DNA of 64,000 nucleotides from Chitinophaga sp. SYP-B3965 (GTDB lineage: Bacteria; Bacteroidota; Bacteroidia; Chitinophagales; Chitinophagaceae). Each line of letters opens with the position of its first letter. Position 1 is the first letter of the stretch. Positions 8,278 to 17,241 of the stretch are shown one piece after another. Location of the stretch: positions 1,178,001-1,242,000 of the forward strand of contig NZ_WJFD01000001.1 in assembly GCF_009647655.1 (NCBI RefSeq), in the 5' to 3' direction. Made by a program: the position numbers and the translations under genes. Under the pieces are notes generated by a model. That model saw only the letters and a list, made by a program, of their open reading frames with translations. It searched no databases and had not been told where the DNA came from.

Positions 8278-8285
8278 TAACTTTG
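8278..8285 (+). promoter_or_regulatory. Promoter -7 box (TAACTTTG) for trhO
   Basis: It matches TAnnTTTG and lies 68 bases before the trhO ATG. No TTG is seen at the -33 position, which is occupied by one arm of the inverted repeat. Confidence 0.5.
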
Positions 8286-8353
8286 CGGCGGCATGTCATA
8301 AAATGGTGTGTCAGAAATTTTGTTCCACCGGCGTTGGTCCTTAAAATTTCCTT

Positions 8354-9370
8354 ATGGTATTACATAACAGATTGTCTGCCACCGAGCTAAAGAGCCGGTT
8401 AGCAACAGAAACCTTTCAGCGCGTAACTGTTTCCTTCTATCAGTACGCCAAAATTGCAGACCCGCAGGTCTTCCGAAACCAGCTTTACGAAGCACTTTTC
8501 CAGTTACATGTCTTTGGCCGTATTTACGTGGCGCATGAGGGAATAAATGCACAGGTGAGTATTCCCGCGCATCACTTTGAGGAATTTCGCCAGCACCTGG
8601 ATTCCATTTCATTCCTGAAAGGCATTCGTCTTAATGTGGCGGTAGATGATAACGGCAAATCTTTTTGGGTATTAAAGGTAAAAGTGCGGGAAAAGATCGT
8701 GGCGGACGGGATCACGGACCCGGCCTTTGATATGGCTAACCGCGGTAAGTATGTGAATGCGAAGGAATTCAATGAGCTGACGGAAGATCCGGATACGGTG
8801 ATCATAGACATGCGGAACCATTATGAGTTTGAAGTAGGGCATTTTGATAAAGCGCTGGAGGTACCTTCTTCCACATTCCGGGAACAATTACCCATGGCGG
8901 TGGATATGATGAAGGACCAGAAGGAGAAGAACATCATTATGTATTGTACCGGTGGGATCAGGTGTGAGAAGGCGAGTGCGTACATGTTGCATCAGGGGTT
9001 CAAAAATGTGTTCCACCTGGAAGGCGGTATTATTGAATATGCGAACAAAGCGAAGGAGTGGGGCCTGCCCAACAAGTTCCGCGGGAAGAACTTTGTATTT
9101 GATGAACGCCTGGGAGAAAGGATCAGTGACGAAGTGATCAGCCAATGCCATCAGTGCGGAGAACCTTGTGATGATCATACCAACTGCGCCAATGAAGGAT
9201 GTCATCTTTTATTTATTCAATGCGCTGCATGTGCAGCGAAATACAATGGATGTTGTAGTGAAGAATGTACCGCAGTGCTGGCTTTACCCGAGGAAGAGCA
9301 GGCTGAGATGAGGAAAGGGATCGATAAGGGACTGATGTTATTTTCCAAACGGAAGTGGGACCGCAGTTAG
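8354..9370 (+). CDS. trhO: tRNA uridine(34) hydroxylase TrhO (rhodanese family)
   Basis: At 338 residues it matches the usual TrhO/YceA length. An N-terminal acylphosphatase-like domain (about 25-115, [16 protein letters not shown]) precedes a rhodanese domain (about 140-235) with [16 protein letters not shown] and the active-site loop [11 protein letters not shown] (Cys198, Cys204). The C-terminal tail is Cys-rich ([28 protein letters not shown]), the probable zinc-binding end typical of this family. Known members use O2 to convert U34 of certain tRNAs to 5-hydroxyuridine, a step toward the modified wobble bases cmo5U or mo5U. It is a cytoplasmic, single-gene unit with a leader of about 60 bases. 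Confidence 0.93.
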   Translation: MVLHNRLSATELKSRLATETFQRVTVSFYQYAKIADPQVFRNQLYEALFQLHVFGRIYVAHEGINAQVSIPAHHFEEFRQHLDSISFLKGIRLNVAVDDNGKSFWVLKVKVREKIVADGITDPAFDMANRGKYVNAKEFNELTEDPDTVIIDMRNHYEFEVGHFDKALEVPSSTFREQLPMAVDMMKDQKEKNIIMYCTGGIRCEKASAYMLHQGFKNVFHLEGGIIEYANKAKEWGLPNKFRGKNFVFDERLGERISDEVISQCHQCGEPCDDHTNCANEGCHLLFIQCAACAAKYNGCCSEECTAVLALPEEEQAEMRKGIDKGLMLFSKRKWDRS

Positions 9371-9439
9371 ATAGCACAAAGGAGGGATAGGGAGTTTGCG
9401 TTATTTTGCTAAATTTTGTAGCAAAACTTTTATCCCCGT

Positions 9440-9952
9440 ATGTTACCCAATTCACAAGCATTATGGCTTAGCATCATAGAAGGCGTCTTAATAGGCGTAC
9501 CTATTTTAATTGTCGGTTATTACTTAAAGAGCCGCGGATCAGATACGCCGAAAAGTGTTCGCTTAGCATTAGCGGACCTGGCAAAAAACCTCACTTCCTG
9601 TATCCATTCCATTAACTGGCTTTGCTGGTCTGTGCAACATAGCCCTGCAGCGATAAGAGGGAATATAAAGTCGTATAATACGGAAATGCATAAGCAGCTG
9701 AGTGACCTGATGGCGTCCCGTGTTATCCTCGCAGCACAGGATACTTCCAAATACAACTTATTGGCGCCTTTGATGGCAAAAGTGCTTGCGCTGGATGTTA
9801 AAGTAGGGAAAGTAGTGGCGGGTTGTTTGAGCCTTCATCCATTGCAGGAAGCAGCTGCACAAAAGGAATTGATCAATTGCCATGGTGAGGCCGTTGAGCT
9901 GGAGCAGGAACTATTGAAGATGGTGAGCGATCTGGTGAAGGTCACCTTTTGA
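9440..9952 (+). CDS. Unknown protein with one N-terminal membrane helix
   Basis: A 170-residue product. A single hydrophobic helix lies at about 10-28 (LSIIEGVLIGVPILIVGYY), followed by KSRGSD, so the bulk is likely cytoplasmic and entirely helical. No catalytic motif is visible. It resembles no family I can name. The 69 bases before it contain an inverted repeat TTTTGCTA (9404-9411) / TAGCAAAA (9419-9426), a possible regulatory site. The 3' end overlaps the convergent LytT-type gene by 11 bases, leaving no room for a terminator. Confidence 0.6.
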   Translation: MLPNSQALWLSIIEGVLIGVPILIVGYYLKSRGSDTPKSVRLALADLAKNLTSCIHSINWLCWSVQHSPAAIRGNIKSYNTEMHKQLSDLMASRVILAAQDTSKYNLLAPLMAKVLALDVKVGKVVAGCLSLHPLQEAAAQKELINCHGEAVELEQELLKMVSDLVKVTF

Positions 9953-10631
9953 GGTACCTGTTATTCAAGATCCTTTCCATCACCTCTTCCTTTAAAGTCC
10001 TGCTGATAGGAATATGGTTCGTCCCAACCAGTAATTCATTCCCTTCAATACTATCTATTTTATCCAGTGCAACAATGAAAGATTTGTGCACTTTCACAAA
10101 CTTGTCTGTGGGCAGGTAATCTTCCACACCTTTAAAGGTGAGGTAAGTGATGAATTTCCGGGACGAAGTGTGGATGGCCACATAGTTCTGCAGTGCTTCT
10201 GCAAACAGGATATCCTGGTAGGCGATCTTTTCGAGTTTGTTATCACACTTGATAAAGAAATAGTCCGTAGTGTTCTTCTGCTGATTCTTCGCTTTCAGCA
10301 CTGCTTTCATGAAACGCTCAAAGGAAATGGGCTTTACGAGGTAATCCAGCACATTCAGTTCAAAACTTTCCACGGCATAATCCGGGTAGGCGGTAGTGAA
10401 GATCACCTGTGGCGGCTGCGGGAGTGAGCGGAGGAATTCAATGCCCGTCATGCGCGGCATCTGGATGTCCAGGAACATCAGGTCTATTTGCTCCTGCTGC
10501 AGGGCCTCTGCTGCTTTGATGGGGGAATCATATTCACCGGCCAGCTCCAGGAAGTTGACATCGGCAATGTACTCCTTCAGGCCTTTGCGGGCCAGCGGTT
10601 CATCATCAACTATGATACAGCGGATCTTCAT
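9942..10631 (-). CDS. LytTR-type response regulator
   Basis: A 229-residue protein: receiver domain 1-118 with acidic pocket Asp9-Asp10, phosphoacceptor Asp55 (LMFLDIQMP) and Lys in LDYLVKP, followed by a LytTR DNA-binding domain (about 130-229; LYFAEAL-type start FAEALQNYVAIHTS, then FVKVHKSFIVALDKI and ISRTLKEEV). It is encoded directly after its sensor kinase, with a four-base start/stop overlap (10628-10631), so the two are translationally coupled. In Bacteroidota such LytS/LytT pairs are abundant; the signal is generally unknown. Confidence 0.92.
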   Translation of the reverse strand: MKIRCIIVDDEPLARKGLKEYIADVNFLELAGEYDSPIKAAEALQQEQIDLMFLDIQMPRMTGIEFLRSLPQPPQVIFTTAYPDYAVESFELNVLDYLVKPISFERFMKAVLKAKNQQKNTTDYFFIKCDNKLEKIAYQDILFAEALQNYVAIHTSSRKFITYLTFKGVEDYLPTDKFVKVHKSFIVALDKIDSIEGNELLVGTNHIPISRTLKEEVMERILNNRYLKR

Positions 10632-11671
10632 ATGACTAAAGTTAGGGTGACCGTAAATGTAGCGCTGTTGTCTGAAATATCCAATGTGTACTTATCGGGG
10701 TATAATAATTCCAGTCTTCTTTTCACATTTGCGAGGCCGATGCCGCCGGGCTCTTCTGCGGGGCGGTTCTCTTTGGTATTGTGTACTGTTAATTGCAGTA
10801 TTTGATCTTTGCGTTTTAACGTTATGTTTATTTCATTCTGCTCGTGGGCAGATACATGTTTGAACGCATTCTCCACAAAGGTGATCAGCAGGAGCGGGGC
10901 AATGCTGAAATTCTTTACGTTCTCATCGCAATCAAAGGTGATATTGTATCGTTCATCATGCCGCAACTGCTGTATGGCCACAAAGTTCCTGAGGTACTGG
11001 ATCTCTTTCTCTATATCGATCTTATCCGTATTGCAATCATATAACTGGTAACGCAGCAGGTCCGAGAACTTCATCAGCGTTTCCCGGGCTTCCTTGTTCT
11101 CTTTATTGATCAGGAAATAGATCGTGTTGAGGGAATTGAAGAGCGAATGGGGGTTGATCTGCGCTCTTAAATATTGCAGTTCCTGTTCTGCGCCAGCTCT
11201 CAATGCACCTTGCAAACGGTGTAAGGTCCTTAACTGGTCTATGTAGAACTTAATGCCTGCAGCAGCACCTACCATGAAGAACAGGGGGATGTACACATCG
11301 TATACCTGGCTGTTGAAGGTGGCATTGGGCCAGTGGGTGATGCGGGAGGCGTAAGGGGTGAGGATGAGATTGAGGATCTTTATCACCAGGAAACCGGTGA
11401 CCAGCACTAATGCTGTAAAGCTGAGGAAGAAGGAGAAGTATTTTTTAGTGTATAACAGTTTTGGGATGAGTACGTAATTGGTAAAGTATACAGCACCGGC
11501 CAGGGACAGTACTTTTAAGAGGCCGGCCAGGATAGTGGGTAACAGATCAGGATAGTCATCTATTCTTAGTGTGATCCATACCACGAAGAAGGCCAGCCAG
11601 AAGAACACGTGGTGCAGGCGCCAGTTTATGATCTGTGAAAATACTTTCATACGGTATTTAAATATAGCCAT
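10628..11671 (-). CDS. LytS/YehU-type sensor histidine kinase
   Basis: A 347-residue inner-membrane kinase with four predicted helices in the first ~145 residues (about 22-36, 46-68, 80-104, 125-142), a short coiled coil (about 145-170), then the His_kinase domain with phosphorylated His175 in QINPHSLFNSLN, and a HATPase domain (LLLITFVENAFKHV N-box, GGIGLANVKRRL G-box). No extracellular sensor domain is present, so the membrane part itself must sense. A second possible start at 11650 (MKVFSQ) would remove seven residues. It is the first gene of a two-gene unit with the LytTR regulator and is divergent from ubiA-like. Confidence 0.92.
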   Translation of the reverse strand: MAIFKYRMKVFSQIINWRLHHVFFWLAFFVVWITLRIDDYPDLLPTILAGLLKVLSLAGAVYFTNYVLIPKLLYTKKYFSFFLSFTALVLVTGFLVIKILNLILTPYASRITHWPNATFNSQVYDVYIPLFFMVGAAAGIKFYIDQLRTLHRLQGALRAGAEQELQYLRAQINPHSLFNSLNTIYFLINKENKEARETLMKFSDLLRYQLYDCNTDKIDIEKEIQYLRNFVAIQQLRHDERYNITFDCDENVKNFSIAPLLLITFVENAFKHVSAHEQNEINITLKRKDQILQLTVHNTKENRPAEEPGGIGLANVKRRLELLYPDKYTLDISDNSATFTVTLTLVI

Positions 11672-11722
11672 TTATTTTTTTACTTTCGCCCTTCGTCCCT
11701 AACTAAGAATACCTACAACCAA

Positions 11723-12622
11723 ATGAGAAGCATATCCCTCTTCCTGAAACTGGTGCGCTGGCCAAACCTGTTATTTATTTTGCTAACGCAGTTCCTGTTC
11801 CAATACTGTGTAATTAATCCTTTGATGCTGCGATATAGTATAGGCCCCCTGGTGGAGCTCCGGAATTTCCTGATGATCGCAACCGCTTACCAGTTGATTG
11901 CGGCAGCGGGTTACATTATTAATGATTATTTCGATGTTCCTATTGATCTGGTCAATAAACCCCATAAGGTTTTTATCACACAGGGCATCAGTAAAAGAAC
12001 GGCGCTGGCTTTGTATATCGCTATGAACGTAACAGCCATATTGCTGAGTATATCGCTTTCTAATCCTTTGCCACTGATCTGTGTGATCATTTCTATCGTT
12101 TTACTGTTCATGTATTCCGCATTCCTGAAGAAAAGTTTCCTCACGGGGAATGTGCTCGTATCTGGTATTACGGCATCTGCCGTGCTGGTGCTTTTCATGA
12201 TGGTGGAACAGCGGTTCCGTTACCTGCAAATGGCCACATTGTTATACACCGGGTTTGCATTCCTTCTCTCTTTTGCACGGGAAGTAATAAAAGACCTGGA
12301 AGATATAGGGGGGGACAGGCTTCACGGAGGCCAGACGATGGCTATTGTGTTAAGCGATGCTGTTGTACGTTATATCGTGGTATTGAACCTTTTTTGCATG
12401 ATCATCCTGCTGGGTGTTATACAACCCTATTTGTGGGGAGGGAATTTATGGACCAGGGTGTTATCTGTTTATATCATCCTTCTGGTGATGATACCCTTGA
12501 TCCGGATCATACTGAAAGTTTTTAAGGCGAAAGCCTGCGCCGATTATAACCGGTTAAGCGGAAGTATCAAGATAGTGATGCTGATGGGGATCTTGTCCAT
12601 GTTGTTTGTTCAATATATTTAA
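11723..12622 (+). CDS. UbiA-superfamily prenyltransferase (GGGP-transferase-like)
   Basis: A 299-residue integral membrane protein with about nine hydrophobic helices. Both UbiA aspartate motifs are present: NDYFDVPID (Asn67-Asp75) and DLEDIGGD (Asp191-Asp198). The family transfers prenyl chains from diphosphate donors to aromatic or glycerol-phosphate acceptors and also includes terpene cyclases. In Bacteroidota this subtype is commonly annotated as geranylgeranylglycerol-phosphate geranylgeranyltransferase. The next gene starts four bases after its stop and has isoprenoid-synthase motifs, so the two probably handle the same polyprenyl substrate. Confidence 0.87.
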   Translation: MRSISLFLKLVRWPNLLFILLTQFLFQYCVINPLMLRYSIGPLVELRNFLMIATAYQLIAAAGYIINDYFDVPIDLVNKPHKVFITQGISKRTALALYIAMNVTAILLSISLSNPLPLICVIISIVLLFMYSAFLKKSFLTGNVLVSGITASAVLVLFMMVEQRFRYLQMATLLYTGFAFLLSFAREVIKDLEDIGGDRLHGGQTMAIVLSDAVVRYIVVLNLFCMIILLGVIQPYLWGGNLWTRVLSVYIILLVMIPLIRIILKVFKAKACADYNRLSGSIKIVMLMGILSMLFVQYI

Positions 12623-12626
12623 GCTT

Positions 12627-14714
12627 ATGTACTGGTTGCAATTTGGTATGCGTGTTATTTACCGGGTGATAGGGATCATTACCAGCCGCAAGCGGGAGGC
12701 CGTTTGGGCAGCGAAGTATTTGTCTGCCCTGGAAGTGGAGCTTGGCGGGCGTTTAAGAGAGGATGCCCGCAGGAAGATCATTACCAGCTACAGCATCTAT
12801 GTGCCCATGATCGTGCAGGCTTTTTCTAATTTCCGCGGGCGTAAAGTGTCTGACGGGGAACGGGAGCGGATGCTGCTGTATTTTATCTGCAGTACTACCT
12901 TCGATGATTTTACGGACAGAGGGGAGCTTTCATCGGATGCGTTGCACAACATCTCTTATGAACCGGCGTCTTTTGTGGCGCAACGTATTGAAGAGCGGAT
13001 GTTCCTGCATGCGCATTTATACCTCAACAACTTCGTAAAACAAAAAGCAGCGTACGGCGATGCTACCCGCGGTTTGTTCCAGGCCCAGATAGATTCTGCA
13101 CTACAGGCTTCTGTTGCTATCACAGATACTGATCTGCATCGTGTAACAATAGGGAAGGGGAGTTATGCTGTTTTGTTATGCAGCTTTTACCTGGATGAAG
13201 AAGTGAGTGCTGTTGAACGGCAATGCTGGTTTCAGCTGGGCGGTATTATCCAACTCACGAATGATCTTTTTGATATTTGGAAAGACTTACAAACAGGTTT
13301 CCAGACACTGCCTATGCGGATGCGGGATGCTTCTGCATTCCATGAATTTTTTATGGGCATGGTGAATAACCTGGAAGCATCCATCAATACTTTGCCTGGA
13401 TCGGCTGAACGTAAGCAACAGTTTTTGCTGGATATGATGGCGATCTGTTCTTTTGGTGAATTCGCTATCAGCAGATTGCAAACCGTTCAGCAAGGCCTGG
13501 CACAACTTCCTGACTTTTCGGAATTGCCCCGCAAAACGTTGATCGTTGACATGGAAAAACCTTCCGGCATCTGCCACTGTATGCGTTTCACCTGGAAGCG
13601 CTGTGTACAATGGCGGAAATCTTTAGTTGTGATCATGTTGCTGGCATTTGTTCTGCCGGCCAGCGGGCAGGCATCCCGTCTTCTGAAGGAAATTGCGGCG
13701 GAACAGATCGAAAAAGATAGTTTTTATTACACGGGGATGTTCCGGAGTTATCGGCATTATGGCAATTTGCATGGGAAGATGAGGGAGGATAACAATATCT
13801 TCTTCACCGGTCTGATCGCTTTCACTTTATCGGAATTACAAACGAAGTTTCATGGAGAAGATAGTCTGCTTTGCCAACGGATCCTCCGTAATGCCCGTTC
13901 TTCTTTCCGGCATTTCCGTCATAATGTTACTTACAATTTCTGGAAAACGAACCCTGGTATTGTTTTCCCCAATTCCCCTTTCCTCGGGCTTTTTAAAAAA
14001 TGGCATACGTTGCCGGATGATGTGGACGATACGGTTATTCTCCTGATGGGCATGCAGGCGGACGATAGTACAGCCCGTGCTGTGAAGTTGCTGATGGAGC
14101 AACATGCCAATACAGTGCGGTACAGCATCCGGAACACCTTTCCGAAGTACAGGCATATACCTGCTTATTCTACCTGGTTTGGCCGCGATATGCCTATTGA
14201 CTTTGATTTCTGTGTTCTGACGAATGTACTTTATTTCAATCATGCTTACGGTATGGCAGGCGGGCGTTACGATGAGGCCACCACGGCATTGCTTGATTCC
14301 TTTATTCATCACCGCGAGTATATCACGCATCCTGCCTATATCTCACCCCATTATGCCCGGACACCGGTGTTGCTCTATCATATTGCGCGTTTAATGGGGA
14401 GGTTTCCCATTGCTGCCCTGGAGAAACACCGGCCCCAACTTATTGTGGATGCGCAGGCGCAGCTTCGCATGGCCCGGGATCCTATGGATAAAGTTATCCT
14501 CTCTACAGCGCTGATATGGCTGGGAGTTACCACGGTACCGAAGGTTTCATTTAAGGATACCAATTTTGTTTTCTTTATGGCGGGATTCAATTCGCTTTTA
14601 CCGGATCCATTCAAGAAGATCTTCAGTGGTTATCATGTGGTGACGTATTATTACCGGAGCCCTGCTTATAATAAAATGCTCATGCTGCAGCATTTGCTGT
14701 TACGGGATGATTAA
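12627..14714 (+). CDS. Fused isoprenoid-synthase-like protein: class I-type domain, hydrophobic signal-like segment, DxDDT domain
   Basis: A 695-residue product from the ATG at 12627, chosen because it lies just after the UbiA stop. Part 1 (about 1-310) is all-helical with DDFTD at 93-97, an exact DDxxD, and QLTNDLFDIWKD near 209-220, which parallels the QLTNxLRDVxED motif of phytoene/squalene synthases. It therefore looks like a class I isoprenoid synthase. Part 2, near residues 320-350, is basic and then hydrophobic (KSLVVIMLLAFVLPASGQ), like a Bacteroidota signal peptide ending at GQ. Part 3 (about 350-695) is a helical, repeat-like domain with PDDVDDT (Asp465, Asp467, Asp468), matching the DxDD-T motif of class II terpene cyclases. 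The frame is open throughout with no stop. It may be a true fusion, or the distal part may be translated separately from an internal ATG (13551 or 13581). Substrate and product are unknown. Confidence 0.65.
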   Translation: MYWLQFGMRVIYRVIGIITSRKREAVWAAKYLSALEVELGGRLREDARRKIITSYSIYVPMIVQAFSNFRGRKVSDGERERMLLYFICSTTFDDFTDRGELSSDALHNISYEPASFVAQRIEERMFLHAHLYLNNFVKQKAAYGDATRGLFQAQIDSALQASVAITDTDLHRVTIGKGSYAVLLCSFYLDEEVSAVERQCWFQLGGIIQLTNDLFDIWKDLQTGFQTLPMRMRDASAFHEFFMGMVNNLEASINTLPGSAERKQQFLLDMMAICSFGEFAISRLQTVQQGLAQLPDFSELPRKTLIVDMEKPSGICHCMRFTWKRCVQWRKSLVVIMLLAFVLPASGQASRLLKEIAAEQIEKDSFYYTGMFRSYRHYGNLHGKMREDNNIFFTGLIAFTLSELQTKFHGEDSLLCQRILRNARSSFRHFRHNVTYNFWKTNPGIVFPNSPFLGLFKKWHTLPDDVDDTVILLMGMQADDSTARAVKLLMEQHANTVRYSIRNTFPKYRHIPAYSTWFGRDMPIDFDFCVLTNVLYFNHAYGMAGGRYDEATTALLDSFIHHREYITHPAYISPHYARTPVLLYHIARLMGRFPIAALEKHRPQLIVDAQAQLRMARDPMDKVILSTALIWLGVTTVPKVSFKDTNFVFFMAGFNSLLPDPFKKIFSGYHVVTYYYRSPAYNKMLMLQHLLLRDD

Positions 14715-14735
14715 TAAAACCTTACAAACGTTAAT

Positions 14736-15212
14736 ATGGAGGAGAATCAAATAATTCTTGCAATAAGCGAATTTTGGAAGAATAATGAAGTGACACATTC
14801 TCAACCTGTTTCAGAGATAGATCTTAAAACCTTTTATCAAAGTAACAGGTTGGTATTACCCGGCGACATACTGGATTATTTTAAGGAACTGAATGGAACG
14901 GAAGGTTATGACAACAATTTATTTAAACTTTATCCTTTTGATGAATTTAAAACGGTTAAGGATGAGTTGGAGGATTGGATTGGGCCCCCGGACTATAGAA
15001 ACATAACCTCTAAATTAACAGATCATAAAAATGTTTTTGTAATTGCAGATCACAGTTTTCATCTTTTCACATATGCGATCAAATTATATGATAAAGAAAG
15101 TGATGCTAACGAGATATACATAATTTGTGGTGAAGAATTTAAAATAATCGCTTATTCTTTTACCAAATTCCTTGAATTATATCTTAAGGATGATAAGTCG
15201 TTGTACTTTTAG
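14736..15212 (+). CDS. SMI1/KNR4 (SUKH) family protein
   Basis: A 158-residue soluble protein. The SUKH core is visible: LVLPGDILDYFKELNGTEGY, then LYPFDEFKTV and FVIADHSFHLFTYAI. Known SUKH proteins are frequently immunity proteins against polymorphic toxins, but many are solitary and of unknown role. No toxin gene lies next to it. Its codons are visibly richer in A and T than the neighbours, which suggests horizontal acquisition. It begins 21 bases after the fused isoprenoid gene, so it may be cotranscribed by position only. Confidence 0.75.
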   Translation: MEENQIILAISEFWKNNEVTHSQPVSEIDLKTFYQSNRLVLPGDILDYFKELNGTEGYDNNLFKLYPFDEFKTVKDELEDWIGPPDYRNITSKLTDHKNVFVIADHSFHLFTYAIKLYDKESDANEIYIICGEEFKIIAYSFTKFLELYLKDDKSLYF

Positions 15213-15559
15213 TCTTATGCTACGGGGATGATGAAGAAGGTTGTTGTTACAGTGTTTAGCTTGTACTACCAGGGGGAGATGCCCGATTGACGGCTGATAG
15301 ACCAGAGATAACCGAATGGAAGGTGGACTTGATGTGGATAGAATGTGTACCGGAGGTGAAGGTGTGGTGAAGGGGATGTTTAGCTGTCAGAGCGGGGAGT
15401 TATTGCTCTTTTGGCTGCTTAGATCGGTATTTTTTACAGCAAGATGTTTCATATGCACTTTCATTTTACAAAAATACTTCCATTTTTTGGGTGATGAATA
15501 TAATTTCCCTGGCGGAAGAAAAACTTCACATCAATTCCTGTCACCCGCCTCGCCTTGTT
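15213..15559. other. Gene-free spacer of 347 bases
   Basis: No frame here has convincing protein character. An open + frame from 15316 has an odd composition and runs antisense into the next gene, so it is not accepted. A small hairpin AGAGC/GCTCT occurs near 15391-15412. No clear terminator was found for the SMI1 gene or for the convergent gene. Confidence 0.5.
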
Positions 15560-16381
15560 TCATTCCCGTTGTGGGGTGGCGAGGGTATGATCTCCGTGCA
15601 GCTGAAAGAGCGGTTTACCTATTGCATGACTATGGTGTACAAGGTTTGCTTCTTCTATCACCAGTGATGGTATCACATCAATGATATCTGCTGCGAAGTA
15701 TTTTCGGTTGCCTGATGCACACAGCTGTCCGGCATATTCCCTGAATGCAGTCACCTGTAATACTACGATGGTTTCATCATCGCCTGCAGTGAAAGGCAGG
15801 ATCAATTCGTTTGCCACTGCCGGTTTCCTGAGATCGATCAATACTTTGTCAGATACTGCATCCTGGTATTCACCATCAGTGAAGTTCACACCCACAGCAA
15901 TCGCTTTGATCTGTATGTGCGTGGTGTTCTTTGCATGAAGGATATCACTGGCTGTCAGGGCAGGCAGGGCAATGCGGAGATTTCCTTTGCCATCCTGTTT
16001 CACCTTAGGCCGGAAATTTAACAACCGGCCCAGGTCTGTGTGGCTGTTGAACTGAAAGCCTGTTAATCCCGCTATTGCTTCCCGCTTAAAAGTTCTCTCG
16101 CCGGGCTCATTGCTGCCGGCATAGAGTACCTGCTTCGTTCTTACATTCAGGCGGTTGGTCAGCTTATTATCCGTGCGGATATCCAGCCCCTGTTTTACGC
16201 CCCGGCGGATGATCTTTCCGGCTGCACTGGCGGTACCAAAATCGATAGCGGCGCGTTTGGTGGCCTCGCTTCTCTTTACATTTTTTGCTTTTTTGCGGAT
16301 GCGGAGTTTTCCATCCACCCTGTAACCGACCTCATCTCCGATGCTGCCGTTTACTTTTATTACTCCTTCCTGAAATCCCAT
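15560..16381 (-). CDS. Conserved Bacteroidota protein of unknown function
   Basis: A 273-residue product from the ATG at 16381. The longer frame (to 16567) adds a segment without protein-like character. The N-terminus MGFQEGVIKVNGSIGDEVGY followed by a basic stretch (LRIRKKAKNVKRSEATKRAA), then FGTASAAGKIIRRGVK and later GLTGFQFN matches a pattern I recognise in a family of hypothetical proteins found in many copies in Bacteroidota, typically starting with a short beta-hairpin and an arginine/lysine-rich segment. The second half is beta-rich. No signal peptide or catalytic motif is visible. Role unknown. It is divergent from the ECF sigma gene. Confidence 0.65.
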   Translation of the reverse strand: MGFQEGVIKVNGSIGDEVGYRVDGKLRIRKKAKNVKRSEATKRAAIDFGTASAAGKIIRRGVKQGLDIRTDNKLTNRLNVRTKQVLYAGSNEPGERTFKREAIAGLTGFQFNSHTDLGRLLNFRPKVKQDGKGNLRIALPALTASDILHAKNTTHIQIKAIAVGVNFTDGEYQDAVSDKVLIDLRKPAVANELILPFTAGDDETIVVLQVTAFREYAGQLCASGNRKYFAADIIDVIPSLVIEEANLVHHSHAIGKPLFQLHGDHTLATPQRE

Positions 16382-16590
16382 AAAGATTGTTTTTTGGTGA
16401 ACATTCAATTTACGAAATATCAGCTTCCGCCGGTTTGTCAAATGACAAGAAATCAGTGTTTTTGACAGTGATTTATTCACAATTTGAAAATAATAGTAAT
16501 GCAATCCATTGAAAAAAGCCCCTCTGCAATCAAAACCACCTTTTAAGAATTTTATTATACTTTGCATTTTGTTTTAAACCAGGGGAACAT

Positions 16591-17193
16591 TTGCCAACCA
16601 ACTTTCTACATATTGATCATCCGGACCTGCTTTCCAGCATAGCGGATGGGAATGAGAAGGCAATGGAGATCCTCTTTCATGCATATTACCCTCGTTTGAA
16701 ATACTTCTGCCTGGACCTCATGAAAGATGCCGCGGAAGCGCAGGATATTGCCCAGGATGCCATCGCTGCTTTCTGGGACCGGCGGGAGGGTTTCCGGGAT
16801 GCGACGGTTAAGGCCGCGGGGACTTTCCTTTTTACAGTAGCCCGTAACAAATGTCTGGATCATAAGAAACACCTGCAGGTCCGCCTGGCCAAACAGGACG
16901 AAATAGCCGGCGGGCAGGAGATCTCGGAAGACGTCCTGGAAGCCACTATCATCAAGGAAGACCTCTTTAACCGTATTTTCCAGGAAGTGGAGGGACTGCC
17001 CCCCAACCAGGTAGAACTGCTGAAAATGATCTTCGTAGAGGGATTGGATACACTTGAAATAGCCCAAAAGCTGGGCATAACACCTAATAATGTCCGCAAC
17101 CAAAAGGCCAGGGCGCTGGAAAAACTGCGCGCTGTGTTATTGAAGAAACGCCTGATACTTCCCTTTTTTTATTTATTTATGAAATCGCTGTGA
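16591..17193 (+). CDS. ECF RNA polymerase sigma factor (Bacteroidota SusCD-linked type)
   Basis: A 200-residue sigma-70 family protein. Region 2 spans about 25-90 (LFHAYYPRLKYFCLDLM, AQDIAQDAIAAFWDRR) and region 4 about 130-190 (LPPNQVELLKMIFVEGL, LDTLEIAQKLGITPNNVRNQ helix-turn-helix). The start is read as TTG at 16591, preceded by AGGGGAAC as a ribosome-binding site; the first in-frame ATG would remove part of region 2. It is followed by a FecR anti-sigma and a SusC gene with an N-terminal STN domain, the classic signalling cascade in which the outer-membrane receptor tells FecR to release the sigma factor. It probably activates the operon behind it. Confidence 0.92.
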   Translation: MPTNFLHIDHPDLLSSIADGNEKAMEILFHAYYPRLKYFCLDLMKDAAEAQDIAQDAIAAFWDRREGFRDATVKAAGTFLFTVARNKCLDHKKHLQVRLAKQDEIAGGQEISEDVLEATIIKEDLFNRIFQEVEGLPPNQVELLKMIFVEGLDTLEIAQKLGITPNNVRNQKARALEKLRAVLLKKRLILPFFYLFMKSL

Positions 17194-17241
17194 TGCGGAG
17201 CGGTCTTCAGTCGTTTATTTATTACAGGCTGATAATACATT

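Noticed and set aside
15316-15684. A 122-codon + strand frame
   Set aside because: Composition is not protein-like and it overlaps the conserved - strand gene at 15560-16381.
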